This document shows, piece after piece, positions 44,408-55,217 of a stretch of DNA of 64,000 nucleotides. Numbering within the stretch: the stretch's first letter is position 1; the number at the start of each line of letters is the position of its first letter. The stretch comes from Hermatobates lingyangjiaoensis (Eukaryota; Arthropoda; Insecta; Hemiptera; Hermatobatidae): assembly GCA_026182355.1 (NCBI GenBank), contig JAPFBL010000551.1, positions 97,501 through 161,500 on the forward strand, written 5' to 3'. Both the position numbers and the translations under genes were made by a program. The notes beneath the pieces are model-generated. The model saw nothing but the letters and a program-made list of their open reading frames with translations, was not told the DNA's origin and made no database searches.

Positions 44408-44748
44408 ATACTATTTTTCTTTTTTATCGAGGTTTGGTCTAGCTTCAATAATTCAACACCTTTAAGCCGACGTTTCGTTATTATAGCGTTTCGTTTCGTT
44501 ATAAAGTATGTAGTAACGATGAAGCAGAGGATGATCAACCAGCAGTGTGCATTCCAACAACTAAGAAAATGTGGAAAGCACTTTGCGTGTTACGGCCTGG
44601 AGTGCTTTGATATTATGTGCAAGATCTTCTGATTTTTAGCTTGATTATGATACCTGAAGATGAGTAAAAATATAGACGAAACGTCTGCTTAAAGGTGTTA
44701 AATTATTGAAGCTAGACCAAAGGTCGATAAAAAAAAAATAGTGTTATA
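44408..44748. repeat. F9 fold-back with inserted sequence
   Basis: The F9 arms are separated by ~150 bp that resembles the segment at 46050-46165 (GATGAAGCAG..GAT.GACCAGCAG). The right arm carries a weak hammerhead-like core at 44654. Confidence 0.65.
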
Positions 44749-46475
44749 TATATATACATATATATACATATATATATCAATAAATATATAAACATTCATA
44801 TATAAAATCAATATATAAACAAGAAAACTATATTATTATTACTTTTAAGTATTCTCATACTTTTTTCTTTTTTAATTTTATTCTAGTATGTTCTATATTC
44901 TGTTGCATGCATTAATTATTCATTTGATACAATAATACTATAAAAAATGAACCGCTTCGAAATAAACTGTAAACTATCGCAATATATGCCTGGTCACGGG
45001 TCATTTAAAGAATACCTGAACAAGTTATAAATAGCTCCTAGTCCAGGCGTATGTGGGTTTATGAACCGTGAAGTGTTACTTTCTGAGATTTGTTGAGTAA
45101 AATGTTTCAAAATATAAAGAATTACAATTCTGGTAATAAAGGCAAGAAAAATGCAAATTTTGGCATTTAGGAAAAAGACTATCCCATCAATCGTTACTTG
45201 AAAAGACTAAGCTTTTAGAAAATCATTTTCATGAGTTAAGAAAGATAATAAACAAAGAGAATGAGGATACTGCTGAATCTTTTGAAAGAGACGAAACAGT
45301 TTTAGACGCACTGATCTAGTGATATAATAATAGATTGAAGGATTTTTGAATAGAACTATTATATATGAATTTGCTTATCCATTCTTTGTAGTCTTCTAGG
45401 GAAGAGACGGTGATACAATACTCTTTAGGCAGATCTGACGGCTCACAACAACCCTCCTAAAGGAGGAGTGCGTTGAGTCGCAGATGCGGATTTCTCGTAT
45501 ACCACTACAACCTGTTTTGATTTATTACCATACACCAAAGCCTTCCGACCATTATATGGAACAAAGCAGAGCAGATCGATGTTTTTTACGTGGTACCCTT
45601 TAGCCGCACCGCGGAGTGCAAACGAAGCGACTTAAAAGACCACTCCCCCAGCAATCCCCGGAGTGCCCAAGGTGGACCTCGTGGAGGCGGGCATCCATGA
45701 CAGACATCAAGCAACATAAAACCAAAAACAAAAACACCAGGAGAAGAAAACCAAAGGACGAGGCTGATGAGCATCATGAGGACGTCAGAGCAGGACATCG
45801 AGCATTCTTTATCCTTCCAATGTCATAACGAATTCCTTGAAGGCGGCAGCGAACCTGCCCCTGAGGATACAACTGGGCGAATATACCACTACAACCGCAA
45901 CAATAGAGGGCATTGTTACTAAAAAACCAAGTGTCATGACGCTAACCGACATAGAAGAGTGGATGGCAGTGAAATGACCTCCAGGTGGATGAAAAGTTAA
46001 CGCAGGGCGACGTCTGCGATACTGTTACGCAGGCTGGGGAGAATAGAGTAGTGGCGATGAAGCAAAGTGCATTAAGCATGAAGCAGATCGACCAGCAGAG
46101 TGCATTCGAACAAATAAGGAATTGTCGGAAGCTCTTCACGTGTTACAGCTTGGAGTGCAAAATAGATTTCAATTTGAACTTGATTATGAATACGAGTTCT
46201 TTATAAATGATTTGCTGCGAAAAGACGTGAGGCAGACAAAGTTTGAAGAATTCCTAAATAGATAGCTTATTGTATTGCATCTGTGATAAGTTTTACAATG
46301 AGGGATTTTGAACCGTGAAGTGTTGCTTTCTGAGATTTGTTGAGTAAAATGTTTCAAAATATAAAGAATTACAATTCTGGTAATAAAGACAAAAAATTCC
46401 AAATTTTGGCATTTAGGAAAAAGACTATTCCATCAATTATTACTTGAAAAGACTAAGCTTTTAGAAAATCATTCT
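44508..46475. repeat. Two-part dispersed repeat pair
   Basis: 44510-44625 resembles 46055-46165 (GATGAAGCAGA.GAT..ACCAGCAG...GTGCATTC). 45055-45255 is almost identical to 46290-46475 (GTGAAGTGTT, TGTTGAGTAAAATGTTTCAA, AAAAGACTAAGCTTTTAGAA). The order is the same in both, so this is a decayed duplication of about 1.2-1.5 kb period. No coding function recognised. Confidence 0.7.
45420..45945. other. GC-richer segment, unidentified
   Basis: Noticeably richer in G+C than its surroundings (for example CTTTAGCCGCACCGCGGAGT). Open frames of ~70 codons exist on both strands but none shows a recognisable domain. It could be part of a LINE 5' region; that is only a guess from composition. Confidence 0.35.
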
Positions 46476-46807
46476 TTTTTCTAAATATATGTATAATTTA
46501 TTATATATTATATTATATATTATATATTATATATTATATTTATAAATATATGTAAAATAAATTATTATATAACTTATTACATATATATTACAATTTATTG
46601 AATTTTTTTGGCCACGTCTGTAGCTTAGCCTCACAAATGGTAGCAATTTCGATTTTTTCGGTTGATGTTATCAAACGGTTATTGTTATCACTTTTGGTGG
46701 TTACAAAAGGATTATATTAAGCGTCGTCCACTGTAATGATAAAATAATTATAATTAATAATAATCCGTAATTAATTAATATAATTAATTAATCATTATGC
46801 CTCCCAC

Positions 46808-46957
46808 CTGCTGCTGGTTTTGTCTTTGAGTCGTCAGTCTTGCTTGGACACATTGTCGAGTTTCTAGAAATGCCTTTCTCTTTGCCAGCTCATCTGGGTA
46901 GTGGGTTAAAACACCAGCTACATTTGTACAACCTACCAGCACCAGGTTAGCCACCAT
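46808..46957 (-). CDS. Adenylyl cyclase exon A: end of TM6 and linker
   Basis: This exon is 150 nt, phase 0 at both ends. The acceptor is ...gttacag and the donor is gtggga. It encodes 50 residues beginning MVANLVLVGCTNVAGV and ending RQNQQQ. The hydrophobic start is the end of TM6. The following THYPDELAKRKAFLETR and QARL segments are the conserved linker helix that leads into the first catalytic domain. The leading ATG is internal, because a good acceptor precedes it directly. Upstream exons for TM1-5 were not found in 47-64 kb. Confidence 0.88.
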
Positions 46958-47221
46958 CTGTAACAAAATACACTAGTCTTATTTGCTAATTTTGGCTACA
47001 CTGTTTGTTTAATATAAGTTATTGCTGTATTGGAGGTTAAAAAAAGGTGTGTTATAGAATAAAGAATATATTTAAAATAAATACTTCTTGAAGTGTGACA
47101 AAAAGCGTATTGAAGAATCCACTAAAGGAGTACGTCTTGAGGGCGTTGTGTGGTTATATAGATAGAAATTGGTGTAACACTCCCTCGTACTAGTGCAGTC
47201 CAGTAGGGTGATATATATATT
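46958..47221. other. No feature seen
   Basis: Sequence upstream of cyclase exon A. No further cyclase exon recognised here. Confidence 0.5.
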
Positions 47222-47520
47222 TAAAATAAAATAAATTCAAAACAAAGGAAACACACAGAAAGACACAAACATAACTCACATCGATATTTCGACCATCGTC
47301 GTCATCAGGAGGTGTGAAGAGCGAAGAGCGAAGAGTCCCGCGGGAGCGGGAGTACCGCCCTGTCTTCCTGCGGGACTCTTCGCTCTTCGCTCTTCACACC
47401 TCCTGATGACGACGATGGTCGAAATATCGATGTGAGTTATGTCTGTGTCTTTCTGTGTGTTTCCTTCGTTTTGAATTTATTTTATTTTAAAAAAGTCCGC
47501 TGGACCGTTTCTTTTAATTG

Positions 47521-47522
<2 letters not shown>
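47222..47522. repeat. F2 fold-back
   Basis: Complete copy; centre CCGCGGGAGCGGGAGTACCG. It directly precedes an F1 fold-back, with (TA)n between them. Confidence 0.85.
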
Positions 47523-47552
<30 letters not shown>

Positions 47553-47556
<4 letters not shown>

Positions 47557-47716
47557 ATTTCACATAAACACGTGAAACAACAATCAATGATCAAATCACA
47601 ATAAGAAATGGGAAAACAAGACTAAGATCTTTCAACCGTAACAAGCGGTCTTCGTCAGAGTCAAAAACCTTCTTAGTCTTGTTTTCCCATTTCTTATTGT
47701 GGTTTGATCATTGATA
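47553..47716. repeat. F1 fold-back, asymmetric
   Basis: Left arm is long (to GTCAAAAACC); the right arm begins only at TTCTTAGTCTTGTTTTCC and so lacks its ribozyme core. Flanked by (TA)n on both sides. Confidence 0.8.
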
Positions 47717-47724
47717 TATATATA

Positions 47725-47762
47725 TATTGGTATAAATAGGCAGCAGATCTTCTTTTGAGTTA
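47725..47762 (-). pseudogene. Short PLE 5' coding remnant
   Basis: Minus strand encodes SKEDLLPIYTNI, bordered on both sides by (TA)n. This is a minimal piece of the GLLP.(F/Y)TN block found at five other places in the window. Confidence 0.45.
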
Positions 47763-47767
47763 TATAT

Positions 47768-47810
<43 letters not shown>

Positions 47811-47891
47811 TACTATATATACTATATAGTATATATAGTAGACTGTATATACTACTATTATACTATATATACTATAATATATATATAATAG

Positions 47892-47931
<40 letters not shown>

Positions 47932-47948
47932 TTATATATATATATATA
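47760..47948. repeat. TA-rich palindromic tract
   Basis: TA repeats interspersed with TACTACTATATATACTATATAG and similar; internally palindromic. No other feature. Confidence 0.85.
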
Positions 47949-48199
47949 AAATTCTCATTTTTTGATATATAATTTTGTAGATAATGTACCCAAATATGGC
48001 CCTTATAGCATTGACAATCAATATATTTTTATTTTAAACCAATATACCAACGAATTTTTCCATTCACAACAGTACACATCGTAATTAGCAGTTTCAGGCC
48101 AGAGGGGCCCACTACTGCTAGATTCTCATCCTGCTGTTTTTGTTTAGGTCAGTAAGCATATAATATAATATAGTTTTATTACAGGTCAAAATCCTGCTA

Positions 48200-49600
48200 T
48201 GTAGTGGATGTTTTACCAATGAAGGAGATATTTTAGTGTTGTTATCTAGTGAATGGTGCAAAAAACATTTTAGAGTTGTTATATGTAATTTAGCTATATA
48301 TTAGTAACAATGTGACATAAGAGCTAATTTTAGGTATAATTTTATTTTGATCCGTCAACTAGTAAGACTTCTATCGTCCTATGAATCTTTCAGATTGAAG
48401 AATAAGTTAAAAAAAGTTTTACATTTTATTGAAAAAAAAAAATAGTTCCACTTGTTTTAAAAATCTTAGAATTTTTTCAGTAACTGCTTTTGTAGTTTTT
48501 AAGATAACATTCAAATTTCAAGATCCTAGCAGTAGTAGTTTAGGGGGAAAAAATTTTTAAAAACACAAATATAAAAAAATCATGCATACATTTGTTTATC
48601 ATGCATAATTGATAGATGGTACAAAAACACATTTCAGAGTTGTTATATGTAATTTAGCTATATATTACTAAAAATATGGTATAAGCACTATTTTTAGGTA
48701 TAATTTTATTTTGATTCGTCAACTGGTTTGGTTTTTATCGTCCTCTGAAAGCTTTAGATTGAATAATAAGTCAAAATTTTTACATTTTATTGAAAAAAAA
48801 AATTTCCTGTTATTTTAAAAATCATAAAATTTTTCCCGGTTATTATTTTTGTAGCTTCCAAGAAAACGTCAAAATTTCAAGACTCTAGAATTAGTAATTC
48901 AGGAGAAAAAGAAAAATGTTTAAAAACACATTTTGGCCAAAAAAAAATTGACTTTTCTAACATGCATAATTGCTCTCTTTTTTTTGCAAAAATGAGGCCC
49001 ATTTTTTTTGTAAAATATTTATTTTATCTGTAGAATATTGTGAACTATAGCAGGGCTTCTTAAACTGTGGGTCGCGACCCCCCTGGGGGGTCGCGAGACT
49101 ACTGAAAGGGGGTCGCAAAGACCTCCTAATTATAAAATTTATAATTTTATTATAAATAAAATTTTAAAATTAGTATACACACTACGTACAAATACAAATA
49201 CAAATAAAAATCATACAAAATACTATTGTAGTTTCCAATTATATATATGTGAAATGAATGGGTACGTATTCTTTAGTCCTTATTTTATTTACATTGTAAA
49301 ATAGTGCGATATTACATCTACATCTACGGTTAATATATATTTCATTATATGGAGGAGGGGGTCGTTTAAAATTTCCTAAGCTTGAAAGGGGTCGCTATAT
49401 AAAAAAGTTTAAGAAGCCCTGAACTATAGCGTCACCAGAAACTTTTGGATACGCGGGAGTGTGTCTACACATATTGATATCATCAAAAAAATGTTATACT
49501 CGTAAAAAGACTTTGGTGATATCAAACCCATGTATATCCGTCAATATCTCGAGGTCAAAATTTTTTTTAATCACTATACTTTAATTATAGTAAAATAATA
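48200..49600. repeat. Rx interspersed repeat, longest copy
   Basis: A non-coding repeat seen also at 42760-43400, 51060-51535, 58535-58640, 59925-60050 and 60390-60660, with shorter ends at 2640-2690, 40777-40885 and 43826-43860. Landmarks: GGAGTGGCCTACACTCAA at one end, then ATTTTATTTTGAT.C.TCAA, TTTGGATA.ATACTCA.CCA with a CA tract, and CACTATACTTTA at the other. Here 48280-48560 and 48640-48900 are a tandem pair, and a hAT MITE is inserted at 49051. Confidence 0.75.
49051..49421. mobile_element. hAT-type MITE with perfect 8-bp TSD
   Basis: Terminal inverted repeats CAGGGCTTCTTAAAC / GTTTAAGAAGCCCTG end the 371-bp element exactly. The 8-bp target duplication AACTATAG is perfect (49043-49050 and 49422-49429). 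The subterminal GGGTCGCGACCCC...GGGGTCGC is a further inverted match. No coding sequence. It sits inside an older interspersed repeat (Rx). Confidence 0.95.
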
Positions 49601-51059
49601 AAGTTTTTTTGAGAATTCGAATCAAACAGACAACAGGTAGGGAATTTCATCTAGGTAAATTGTTCAATATTGAACTGGTTGTAAAGCGTAGAGCATATGT
49701 AGAAGAAAATATTATTCACAAGTGCGAAGGAAGAAGGAATATATATTTTTTTTTTATAAAAAGGTGATTTAGTTTTCCAGTAGAAGGAAAAGATACAAGA
49801 GAAAGCGAGTGAAAGATATTTGGAGGGTGAGTCTATATTTAGACTTGAGTCAGAAATACCAGTGTTGCCAACCCTTATTACATTTTCCTAGAAGCTAAAA
49901 TGTTACATTTTACCTCTAATCAGAAAAAAATTTATTTAATTTTATTTTTTCATTTCTTATATTTTATTATGTTATTTCTTGATAAATTTAATGCTAATTG
50001 TGGAAGAAATTATATTGGTAGGCTTTTAGTATAATTTTTTTGTTTTAGGGGTGGAAAGTTTTTTATTTGGTTACTGTTTCTCTCTCATAGTTCTTGGATA
50101 TTACTTTGTTGATTCCACATCGGGTGGACTGTATGTATCTCACTACAGTTTATTGGAGTAGTGATCTGTGTTAAGCACTTGATTGCTGACTCTCACACTT
50201 GTAGGAAGTACCTAGTACTGGCGTGAAAGTCGCAGAGATAGTAACAGTGTTTGCTGCTTTCTGCAGTCCAGCGTATGACTGGCCGACCTCTTACCTGGTA
50301 AGGTAAGTCTCGTATGTCTTGGCATGCTGTCAACCACTTAGCTATCATTAGGCTACCACTTACTAATGTTACCAATTTGACTGACCGACCACCTACTAGG
50401 TCTTCAGTTTCAGGACTACCACAGGATCCTTGAGAATTTGATCGTCCCCTCCGAAGAGGGAAAATTTCCCGTTACCCCGGGAGCAGGGGTTGCAATGATA
50501 TTTGGCCCTCCGGGCCCACTGTGGGCTGTCATGGTATAAGGAACGTAAGTGAAATAAAGAGATTAAAACCTCTCGTTGGCTAGCGCCACCTGGCCAATAA
50601 GGTAATAAATGTAGAGGAGATCTTGTCTCGCTCTGTTGTTAGATATATAATGCTTGAAGGGAGTTACCATTCATTCCCACCTTGAGTCCATCAAAGCCAA
50701 AAGGATAAAGCAACTACCAGTATTCAAGCCCACTTAGCTGAGATTGTGTCCGTTCTTACTAGTAGAGGTTGGGGCTCTAGCTCCCTTAGATGCTAAGCAG
50801 GCATCCACCCGAGAAGAGACTGCTCCTCACGCAGCGACCACAAGGGTCTACCCAACCAGGGCGAGAACAGTCCAGCAGAATGGAGTAGACCACCCAAGTA
50901 TGGTCTAGGAGCGCTTACCTCATGTTTTCAAAGTTGATGTAAAAGCAACTAGTTTTTACAACTTGGACCAGTCTGACAGGAACAAGTCATCCAAGTAGAA
51001 AAGAAATATGCTTTTTTAAAGACGATAATTTTATAGAAAATGATTTTAAAAATGGCAGT
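49601..51059. other. No gene recognised; GC-richer part at 50180-50930
   Basis: The GC-richer part includes TTACCCCGGGAGCAGGGGTT and short open frames with no recognised domain. It may be a degraded retroelement 5' region; unsupported beyond composition. Confidence 0.35.
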
Positions 51060-51535
51060 AATTTTAAAAAGTATGGAGTGGCCTACACTCAACTTTACTA
51101 TAAGTAAACATAATATAAAACTTCTTCCATATATAATATATAATGTTTCATTTAACTATATAATGTCCCAACTAAATTAAAATAGGGCTTATCTACACTT
51201 TAAGGTCCATTTTTGTATAAAAGATCAATTTCATCCATCAAAGATTATGTACCGTTGCGTAGCAACAAACTTTGGATACATACTCATCTATCCACGCATA
51301 AGCACACAGACATCATCGAAAAAACTTCATAAAATGATTTCTGGGACCTCAAAACATGAAATTTTGTCAAAATCTGGAGATATAATTATTTCACGATCAC
51401 TATACTTTAAAGTTGTTTGTTGCAGGTCTGGACCTGTCCAGAATTATTAATATATAATTCTGTTAAAATCTCCATATTGAATTTTTTCACGATCACTATA
51501 CTTTACTTATAGTAATTTCAGCGGAATAGAAATAT
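51060..51535. repeat. Rx copy
   Basis: From GTATGGAGTGGCCTACACTC to CACTATACTTTACTTATAGT. Includes GTCAAAATCTGGAGATATAA, shared with 60590. Partial internal repetition at the end. Confidence 0.75.
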
Positions 51536-51627
51536 GTACACGAGAGAAAGATAGAGAGAAGGGAGAGAGAGAAAGAGAGAGGGGGAGAGAGAGAAAAAAA
51601 CGAGAGTGAGAGGGAGAAAGAGAAAGA

Positions 51628-51677
<50 letters not shown>

Positions 51678-52140
51678 GAGAAGAATCGAATCGATTGATT
51701 GAGGGCAGAGACAGATGGGAACTCTTGTAAGAGAAGGATAAAAAGGCTATGTCCATACGTCTGGAGCAAAAAAAGAATATAAGACAAAAGGAGATAAATA
51801 GATGTTAAGCGGGGAGTTTAAGAAGGTGTTAGAGATAGACAGAGAGGGGAATTTAAGAAAAAGGGAAGAGTATGTAAGTATAAAGAAAGAAAAGGAGCCA
51901 ATAAGAAAGACACACAAGAGAAAAAGAGATAAAGAAAGAACAATAGCGAGGTGAAAGGAGTGAGAAGGAGAATGAGTAAAATGGAATGGAATAGGGGGAG
52001 TGATAGAGTGGGAAGATATACACAAAGAGAGATGTGATTTTATTATAAGAAGAAGATAGAGGATAGACTGCGAGAGTGTGAGTATGTGAAGAAAGCAGAG
52101 AGAGAGAGAGAGGGAGAAAGAAGAAATTAGGGGATAAATT
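51535..52140. repeat. GA-rich low-complexity tract
   Basis: Pure (GA)n near 51630-51680, purine-rich around it. Minus-strand Ser/Leu frames are by-products. Confidence 0.85.
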
Positions 52141-52979
52141 GGGTGTTACATGCATAAGAGAGAGTGCGGTGATGAGAAGAGATACATATAACGAGAGGTA
52201 AATGAGGCAAATTGAAACCAAATCAATACTGCCTGAAATTATATTATGAATTCTAAGACACATTTAAAACAGATTACATTTTTAAAAAAAAACAGACTGA
52301 GGAATATGGAAAAACTAACAAAATGGACTTATTTCTCTCAAGTTTAATTAAAATACAGCATAAATAACAATATTTATCGTAAATAAATATCGTAAAGAAC
52401 AACTAATTACGACAGTCTGTTTTTTCTTATTGTTCTTTACGATACAATACATTTGGAATACATTTGGATTTCAACGTATATTCCCCGCAAATACAGCAAA
52501 ACACAATTATTTTGTAAAAGCAACGTCACCTTGGAGAGGATGTAACCATATTTAATTTTTACTTCAAAAATCTTCAGCGCATGTAAAATAATGACTTCTA
52601 CTTTTAAGTTTGTCATGTCTTAATTATTTAACATAAATTACAATAACAACCTACAATTTCAATTATGACGCTAGAATGTATTAAGAAATACGCCTACTAA
52701 TTTTAGGTAAAACCGGTGGGACATAACAAACATCTCAATAACTTGACCTGATGAGGAAAAATTAGTATGATTTTCGGAATCAGCACCCCTAAATTAATCT
52801 AAATCAGCTTAGAAATCGAGGACACCAAAACATGCGTTCACCAGTGTAATCAAGTTGTGAAGTAGCCATAATATTTCACTTTAATAAATTAGTAATGTTT
52901 GTTATAAATTATTAACAGTATGTATAAATCTCTGTTCCATTAAGAGAACAATTTTAAATAATCAGTAATTATGAAATGA
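52141..52979. other. No gene seen
   Basis: AT-rich. A short inverted repeat around TCGTAAAGAACA / TGTTCTTTACGA (52389-52441) is the only structure noticed. Confidence 0.45.
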
Positions 52980-55085
52980 ATGTACAAAAAATCTATTCTA
53001 CTATACATAATAGTATTTGGGACAGTGTTTCCCAAACTTTTTCGAGCGACCGCCCCCTTGGGTACGTAAACCTATACTCAACACTCCTTAATAATTAGAA
53101 TCTTAACGAAATTAGTAACAGTTTAATAATTAAATTAATATAATGACTAATCGAATATTTATTTATAATCCAATATATGTATTGTTTCATAGCATATTTA
53201 TGCAAAAGAATTAATACACAATAAAAGAAACTACTCTGAACTATGAAACGTAAAGAAAACTTGAAATGAGTTAGTTCTAATTAACGTGCTCCCAGTCAAA
53301 AGCTAGCACGCAAGCCACTGGGCTACTCTGGTTCCATACCTTACTTTATTACCAGTGTTTATATTACGCAAATATTAAATTAAAAAAAAATATTTTGTTG
53401 TATTTATTTATAATACATTTGCACTACTCTCATCGGCGAGCAAGCAAGCTACTGGCTACCCTGGCTAGATCCCTTTACTTTATTACCATCTTTTATATTA
53501 TCCACAATTTAAATTCAAAAAAATATTTGTTTGTTACATTTATTTATAATACATTTGCACTACTGTCATCGGCGATCACGCAAGCCACTGGGCTACTCTG
53601 GTCCCATACCTTACATTATTACCAGTGTATTTATTAAGCAAATATTAAATTAAAAAAAAGTTGACAGTTATATATAATACATAGCAAACGTACCCGTCTT
53701 TGAGGAATCAGAAGTTCCTGTTTGGTTTATTGCCGTGTGCCTATTGCTTTCGGCTATACCACGGAGGAATCAGAAGTTCCGTCATTTTTGGTATTTCAAA
53801 ATGTCATTAGAAATTATAGAATAGTAGAAAATACCATTATTACTACAGTGTTAAACAAATGCCTCCAGCTTATACACTACATTAGCTGTCTGTCCTTCAG
53901 GTTATGGTAGAAGAAAGAGTTGAAACCTCTGACCGTTGAGCATGTAAACTACATTTGACCATGGAGAAAAACTTGGTTTTGCTACCTTGTATTCCTGCGT
54001 TAGATGAAGTCTCCCTTTGGACTTAGTTAACGTCATTGCGAAATAGACTCTGACCCGACTTTGCAATCATTTCAACGTAAACAGACAGTGGCTCGGAATC
54101 AATGGTATGTGAAGTATACACACAGACTCCCCAATACCACATCCAGTCATTATGTCCGCTCTATGGCATATCTGTGTAGAGCACGAACTCAGAGTCGTGT
54201 CCCGTTGCACAGTTTTGGGGCACTCATGTTTCGTAACATGAAATTTGTTACTGCTACTAAATTGTAGCATGATTGGTGCTCTACTTTAAGTTTTTACTCA
54301 TGAGCAGGCAGTCCAGGAGAAATAAATTCAGAGTCAAGAAATTCAATTAGATAATGAACTGCTTCTTCGTCACTAATCAATCTCTTTACTGACTTGTAAG
54401 TTCTTTCCTCGGCTTCATATAGCGTAAGAACTTGTTTGTTGATTTTTCCTCCCTGTTCATATTAAAGTTGAGAATTGCTCGTTTACAAAACATTTATTCT
54501 CAATAGATAGTACATCCTTAACTCTGTGAAACACCATTTCAATGATGTCAAATACGCAATATATTCATATGCTCAATTGAAATTAAAATCAACTAACAAT
54601 ACCTACTTGCCACACCTGTGTATTTTCAAAACAAACTTGTCTGTGAAGTTAGGAAAATACAGCTAAAAGCCCCATAACTTCGCTTCTGTACTGAATTAAT
54701 AATCTATTTAGAGCCATATTTTAAGTTAGGCACACACAAATCCAGTGTCAATGTTTCAGCTCGCTATGTCTTATGGTGGCTGAGTTTACTTGTGACAAAT
54801 TTTTCCGTTAAACGTCCATAACTTCACTTCTACGTTGAATTTCCAATCAATTCATAGCCTATATTTTAAGTTAGACCTACACAAATCTACTGTAAAAGTT
54901 TCAGCTTTTATGTCTTATGGTAGCTGAGTTTACCTGTGACAAAGTTTTGCGGACAAACCGACAAACCGACAAACCGACAAACCGACAGAAATTTTTCTAA
55001 GGGTGGATTCGGTTTCTCCAATGTATGAAACGTAAAGAAAACTTGAAATGAGTCAGTTCTAAGCAATGTACAGACAAAATCATTA
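52980..55085. repeat. Imperfect tandem duplication, copy 1
   Basis: Nearly identical to 55218-57965 (copy 2), from TGTACAAAAAATCTATTCTA to AGCAATGTACAGACAAAATC. It lacks ~615 bp that copy 2 carries at 55471-56083. It contains a hAT-like single terminus CAGTGTTTCCCAAACTTTTT (53022), internal sub-repeats around 53395-53640, and a (ACAAACCG)n tract near its end. No coding gene recognised. Confidence 0.92.
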
Positions 55086-55217
55086 TTTTATTTATAAAGA
55101 TATAATTTTAATTAACATTTAAAACTGTTTGAAGTCTTCAAATTGAAATTATTGAATGAAATGTAATGTGATATGGTTTAGCCTCTTCAACAACTGGCTC
55201 CTAATTGAAACGATTTG

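Noticed and set aside
45586..45828. Two opposed 70-codon frames in GC-richer sequence
   Set aside because: No recognisable motif; they shadow each other on opposite strands.
50193..50375. Minus-strand frame considered as an upstream cyclase membrane exon
   Set aside because: The peptide is not hydrophobic enough and matches no cyclase segment I know.
53022..53060. CAGTGTTTCCCAAACTTTTT as one end of a complete hAT element
   Set aside because: I found no matching inverted end or 8-bp duplication within the duplicated segment; only a single terminus is supported.
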